From the NCBI GenBank assembly GCA_030037575.1, contig JASHRB010000192.1:1-6457 (forward strand): a stretch of DNA of 6,457 bases. The letters are read 5' to 3'. Below are positions 5,931-6,457 of the stretch, in pieces. The DNA is from Candidatus Sulfotelmatobacter sp. (GTDB lineage Bacteria; Acidobacteriota; Terriglobia; Terriglobales; Acidobacteriaceae). Made by a program: the position numbers and the translations under genes. The stretch's first letter is position 1, and each line of letters opens with the position of its first letter. The notes below the pieces were generated by a model. That model ran no database searches and had not been told where the DNA came from. It worked only from the letters and a program-made list of their open reading frames with translations.

Positions 5931-6350
5931 ATGACGTTGAAATCCGCTTTACAGGACCTTCAGGAAGGCACTCTGGCCGCCGTTTCCGGCCTTTTGGCCA
6001 AGTTGGCGTATCTCGCCTCCCTCCGCAATCGCGAGGGCCGCTATGAACATTGGGGGCTTTCGCATGTTCATGGGGAGGAATCGTCCGACCGTGCCATGAA
6101 GTCGGCGCACAGTGCGGTTCTATCGACCGTGCTGCAAACCCCAATATCAGAATTGCGGGAAGACTTGCACCAGGCCAGCCGCAACAGCCACCAGACCACG
6201 GACGCTTATCTGGAAGGAATTCGCGGGCAGTTCAATCGCCTGCTACCCGCGGCTCAGGACAAAGCTTCGGCTCGCCATCTTAATTCAGTGCTGGCTGCGC
6301 TTTCAGGCCTGGAGAAGAACCAAAAGCGTGCCACTCGGTCAACTTCATAG
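5931..6350 (+). CDS. Uncharacterised conserved-looking soluble protein
   Basis: Encodes 139 residues from the ATG at 5931; an in-frame GTG at 5877 would add 18 residues of unlikely composition. No good ribosome binding site precedes either start. The protein has no signal peptide or membrane segment. It begins with an amphipathic helical stretch (LQDLQEGTLAAVSGLLAKL, about 7-25, continuing to 31), then a distinctive YEHWGLSHVHGEE motif at 38-50 with H40, H45 and H47, then helices with R/E/Q-rich surfaces and a basic tail (KNQKRATRS). I recognise this style of protein ('LAAVSGLLAKLAYLASL... YEHWG...VHG') from acidobacterial genomes but know no name or function. It is divergent from the small peptide gene, and its last 71 bases overlap the convergent regulator gene on the other strand. 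It is probably real because its amino-acid pattern is protein-like throughout. Confidence 0.72.
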   Translation: MTLKSALQDLQEGTLAAVSGLLAKLAYLASLRNREGRYEHWGLSHVHGEESSDRAMKSAHSAVLSTVLQTPISELREDLHQASRNSHQTTDAYLEGIRGQFNRLLPAAQDKASARHLNSVLAALSGLEKNQKRATRSTS

Positions 6351-6457
6351 CCACGCCCACGATTTGGCCGATAATCTCAGCTTCTTGGGGATGGCGCAGA
6401 ACGCGGACCCCCACCGGCGACAGCGGATGCGGTTGCAGAACCAGGTCGTCCCGCCGC
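6280..6457 (-). CDS. Probable S24/LexA-like transcriptional regulator, C-terminal fragment
   Basis: The minus strand is open from the window edge (first full codon at 6456) to TAA at 6282-6280, giving 58 residues. The part DLVLQPHPLSPVGVRVL followed by RHPQEAEIIGQIVGVAMKL resembles the last strands of peptidase-S24/LexA-like domains found at the C-terminus of HTH regulators: a polar 'L.P.NP.' type strand, then 'EAE(I/V)IG.VVGV...L'. Such proteins are usually DNA-binding repressors with an autocleavage or degenerate effector domain. The DNA-binding N-terminus and any Ser/Lys dyad are outside the window. After VGVAMKL the frame runs on for 19 residues of low-complexity character into the convergent gene, which suggests the stop was captured from sequence of the opposite gene. 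The family call is tentative. Confidence 0.5.
   Translation of the reverse strand, partial: RRDDLVLQPHPLSPVGVRVLRHPQEAEIIGQIVGVAMKLTEWHAFGSSPGLKAQPALN

Noticed and set aside
5743..6144. Minus-strand 133-codon frame overlapping the small peptide gene and the 139-residue gene
   Set aside because: It is in a different frame from the signal-peptide gene, crosses the divergent control region, and has no coherent hydrophobic or domain pattern.
1..6457. tRNA, rRNA, CRISPR array, insertion sequence or tandem repeats
   Set aside because: No periodic repeats, no terminal inverted repeats with a transposase, and no tRNA-like cloverleaf were found by eye on either strand.

Overview
The window looks like chromosomal DNA of an Acidobacteriota bacterium (Terriglobia-like). 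The main reason is the large outer-membrane receptor with an N-terminal carboxypeptidase-regulatory-like domain, a type that group carries in great expansion. The other genes resemble uncharacterised membrane and soluble proteins that I associate with Acidobacteriota from memory; no search was run. The DNA is moderately GC-rich and gene-dense. I see no tRNA, rRNA, CRISPR array or insertion sequence.

Layout, left to right. Bases 1-123 (+) are the last 40 codons of a MazF/PemK-type mRNA interferase, followed by a probable intrinsic terminator (139-166). Bases 292-4059 (-) encode a 1255-residue Oar-like TonB-dependent receptor with a good ribosome binding site, a candidate promoter and a leader of roughly 96 nt that contains mutually exclusive hairpins. 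Upstream of it lies a two-gene minus-strand operon: a 7-TM membrane protein (4844-5617) and a single-pass, Arg-rich cytosolic-domain protein (4308-4847), joined by a 4-base ATGA overlap. The operon has a recognisable promoter (5632-5660) that leaves almost no 5' leader.

Between this operon and the plus-strand gene at 5931-6350 is a very short gene (5703-5822, -), shorter than a typical gene-caller cutoff. It has a textbook AAGGAG site, a Sec signal peptide and a predicted mature peptide of 13 residues with two cysteines. An 8-bp perfect inverted repeat (5819-5826/5851-5858) brackets its Shine-Dalgarno site and pairs with its GTG start codon. The right end holds an uncharacterised 139-residue protein (5931-6350, +). 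It overlaps tail-to-tail with the C-terminus of a probable S24/LexA-like regulator that runs off the window (6280-6457, -).

How the genes relate: the MazF remnant and the receptor are convergent and probably unrelated. The two membrane genes are translationally coupled and probably work together. The exported peptide gene lies 85 bp upstream of the 7-TM gene on the same strand. A peptide/membrane-protein pairing is therefore the most attractive untested idea here, but it rests only on gene order and topology.
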